The translations under genes were made by a program, and so were the position numbers. Shown here in pieces: positions 61,387 through 64,000 of a stretch of 64,000 bases of DNA; the stretch's first letter is position 1, and each line of letters starts with the position of its first letter. Under the pieces are notes generated by a model. It saw only the letters and a list, made by a program, of their open reading frames with translations, was not told the origin of the DNA and did not search any database. This stretch comes from Triops longicaudatus (lineage: Eukaryota > Arthropoda > Branchiopoda > Notostraca > Triopsidae), in the NCBI GenBank assembly GCA_022885665.1, contig JAGQDJ010000024.1, positions 806,001-870,000 of the forward strand, in the 5' to 3' direction.

Positions 61387-62463
61387 AAGTATTACAGGTA
61401 AGGGGATATCTCCTGCTGATCCTTGTGGTTTAGACTATCAAGACAGCATGACAAGCCAGTAAGTTCTGAGTTATATGTATGTGAGGGGGTTTGTATTATA
61501 ACGCGGCTGTATCCAAAAATTCCCCTATTTTTTACCACTCCAAAACATCAGACTCTCAAGGCTTGGGGAGCAAGATTTAAAAGCAAGCTGCTGTTGTAAC
61601 GCTAAGCAAAGAGGCTCTTATTTTCTTAAGAGAAAAAAAAGGTTATGTACAGTGCGATGTGGGTGCTTGCTAGTTAGATATTTCCATTTGGGAGATGAAA
61701 AGCGAGATGTTGGAGCTGACAAGTGCAAGTCAGGCTTGGAAATGAGCGCCCAATGACACAGAGCAACGATCCTTCTCGTCGTGCTGGGCCGTCTAATTTG
61801 TAAACCCACTGCAGCTTATACACTAACGCAGGCGGGAAGAAATCTCCCGCATCATGTTGGCATGAAAGGTGTGTTTCGCTGATAAAACTTCTCTTCTCAC
61901 CCAACTCCACCCTTGGCTATACCGCAGCGCCTCCGATCCGACCATAGCGTACGCTGGTATTGCTGCACCCTTTTAAAACTTATTGAAGCATTTAGTGCAG
62001 CTATTTGCATGTTTTATGGAAATGCTATACCGTGCCCACACAAGGTGGCCAACAAGGGCGTCAAGATCTTAAAACACAGTTAAAGCGAAATTAGCTTTGT
62101 CATGAGCTACAAATTCTGGGGCGCGAAAGCCCATAGCCTTTTTCTTCTTTTTTTTAAAAAAAAATATGTTATTTTTTATTTTATTTTTTTTTATTTTAAA
62201 TCTGGCTGGCGTTCTTTTAAAGGCAGTAAAACTTTCCCGTCGGTGTTTGTCTGTGCGATTTCAAAGACTATAAAAACTCGGTGAGGAAGGAGGGAAAAAG
62301 AGATTTCAAGTCGAAATTAAAGGCAAAGATCGCTGGAAGTTTTTATGCATTGTAATTCATACCTGCATATACGATACTAAATAAGTAGTTAAAGGTCTTT
62401 TATACGAGACAAAAGCATAGTAATCTTGTAGGTTGACCCCTGCATGAGGCTTCCAAATACCGG

Positions 62464-62483
62464 CTTGATTAAGACTTGATTAA
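62464..62483 (+). promoter_or_regulatory. Tandem CTTGATTAA repeat
   Basis: Two identical 9-mers, CTTGATTAA, separated by GA. Each contains TGATTAA/ATTA, a core used by homeodomain and POU factors, so the pair could be a binding-site doublet. Short enough to occur by chance in AT-rich DNA. Confidence 0.25.
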
Positions 62484-64000
62484 TGCCATGAGGCACACCT
62501 GTGTGTGCAGGTTATGGATAGGGATGCACGTCCAATGATGAGGTGATGAAGCGTGAAAGAGGAGAAGACCACAAGCATGAAAAGCAACTTAGTGCTCAAG
62601 GAAGATGACTTCATGTGGAGCCTAAAGAAACGGCCATCGATTGAATTGTTCATGACAGGCGGGCAATGATTAATTATGACGAAAGAGTGCCGACCATTAG
62701 AATACTTTGGAACTTTGGGGGCTAAGAAAAGGATAGAAAAGCGCCTTGGCTTTGCAACAACGGAGCTTTTATGAAAAGTTGTGTAGCCCGAGGAGGTGTA
62801 GAATTATCGTTGTAAAGGTGTTGGAGGTGCGAACGAACTTGAAAACTATTACTCATACTGCTCTAGTCGTGTCAAAAGGCTTGTCCAACCTTCTTTAGCC
62901 ACAAGTAGCGCAATAGAGCGAGTTTTATTACAATTTGTTACATTACAACACTTACCATGGCTTACAAACAACCCAAGCTAACGGCTCTTATTGCGTGTTC
63001 ATTCTTTGTAGACCAAATATTTCTAACCGCGGAATGTGGGGGTACATAATAGTAAGCATGCGAGACTTGTATAACGATGGGGCCAACCTAACGGATATTG
63101 TTGTATAGATAAAACTACCGCGAGGACTCGCCTATAGAATGGATCGTCTATCTAACACGCTAACGAAGGAGGCATGGGAGGAATCCTAGTGTTTAAGTCT
63201 ATTATTTTTAGTTCAGTATTCTGGTGGAAAAGGCTAAAAGGTTAAAGGAGGAGTTTGCAGACTAGACAACAATAACAGCTTCTCCATCTCTTGTGGGGTG
63301 CCAAGTTGTGAGTTGAAGTGTTGTTAGAGCTTGCGTTTATCTTTGCTTAACCCCCCCTCGACAGTCCTTGATGAAACGCATCTGGAGATGTTACTCCAAC
63401 TCGTTTACCCAAAGCCTTTTTCGGAGAAGTTTCGAGTTATTTTTTATTGTTATTTTTCTTTATTTTTCTTTTTTTTCTTTTCTTTTTCAGTGCCCAAGCT
63501 CTTTTCATAACTTTCTTTTTAGCGTACACAATTTGCCGAGCTGGTATAGTGAGTCCAGGGCCACGAGGTAGTAAAGGAAAAGCTTAGAAAAAAAAATATA
63601 ATAACACACAAGTTCGCAGGTTTCTTTATTCGCTCGTAGGAAGAAATGCGCTGCGATTTTGCTCAACAAAAGCCGGACAACTGAATTACGCACTTAGTAA
63701 AATTAATTGGTGAAGCACTTCATGGAAAAAGTCACAAAATTCTATTATAATTAGATTCCTGTAAATAGTTTCCTTTCATTTATTTTTTTAAAATCTAGTA
63801 TATCAAGTATTGCTGTTATAAGGGACTTTAGAATGAAGTGGGAAATAATAAAATTGCTGCCACGGACTAGACTGGGCACGTCATTATAAGCAATGTTTTT
63901 CATTCATCGGGAATAGGCCATATTGTGTCAGGATTTGCAGGTCGGCTGTCCTGCGTTTTGCTAGAATCATACATTTGTAACATTAACAGTCTAGCTGCGC

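Larger units (their letters stand above)
60971..64000. other. Gene-poor DNA downstream of Optix, part 3
   Basis: No coding content recognised to the window end. Contains inverted repeats at 61266-61386 and a tandem CTTGATTAA pair at 62464-62483; otherwise AT-rich with T runs around 62140-62190 and 63430-63490. Confidence 0.5.

Noticed and set aside
1..64000. CRISPR arrays, bacterial operons, insertion sequences, viral genes
   Set aside because: Spliced animal genes throughout; no spaced direct repeats, no reverse transcriptase, transposase, integrase or capsid-like frames were recognised.

Overview
This is a nuclear genomic window from an animal. Genes are split by short GT-AG introns (many 45-100 bp, some of several kb), polypyrimidine tracts precede acceptors, and intergenic DNA is AT-rich. 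Gene content is metazoan: phospholipase C-beta, two EndoG nucleases, a sororin/Dalmatian-like cohesion protector, a Cactus/IkB with an IKK-type degron, FCF1, a VLK/PKDCC-like secretory-pathway kinase and the homeobox gene Optix (Six3/6). The conserved DSDSDISLG block after the Optix homeodomain and the Cactus-like degron suggest a protostome, most likely an arthropod or another ecdysozoan. That is inference; no species is claimed.

Layout: 641-14423 (+) holds nearly all of a PLC-beta gene (20 exons seen, first coding exon off the left edge). 15229-16447 and 17290-18496 (both -) are two tandem EndoG genes with identical intron positions. 19450-21341 (+) is the sororin-like gene, head-to-head with the second EndoG. 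24961-30070 (+) is cactus/IkB, with a cluster of kappaB-type motifs in its 2.7-kb third intron. 30455-31302 (-) is FCF1, convergent with cactus, with the start codon alone on its own exon. 32880-34014 (-) is the VLK-like kinase. 39041-44093 (+) is Optix in two exons. From 44094 to 64000 I recognise no conserved gene. That 20 kb holds short palindromes, C/G-rich tracts and a few weak exon-like pieces, and it may be part of the cis-regulatory territory of Optix.

The genes do not form an operon or one pathway. Cactus/IkB may be autoregulated by Rel/Dorsal factors through its intronic kappaB sites; PLC-beta serves Gq signalling; the EndoG pair is mitochondrial; sororin acts in sister-chromatid cohesion; FCF1 in 18S rRNA maturation; Optix in anterior head/eye patterning. 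Exon coordinates were derived by hand from splice signals, reading phase and family alignment, and were not checked against transcripts.
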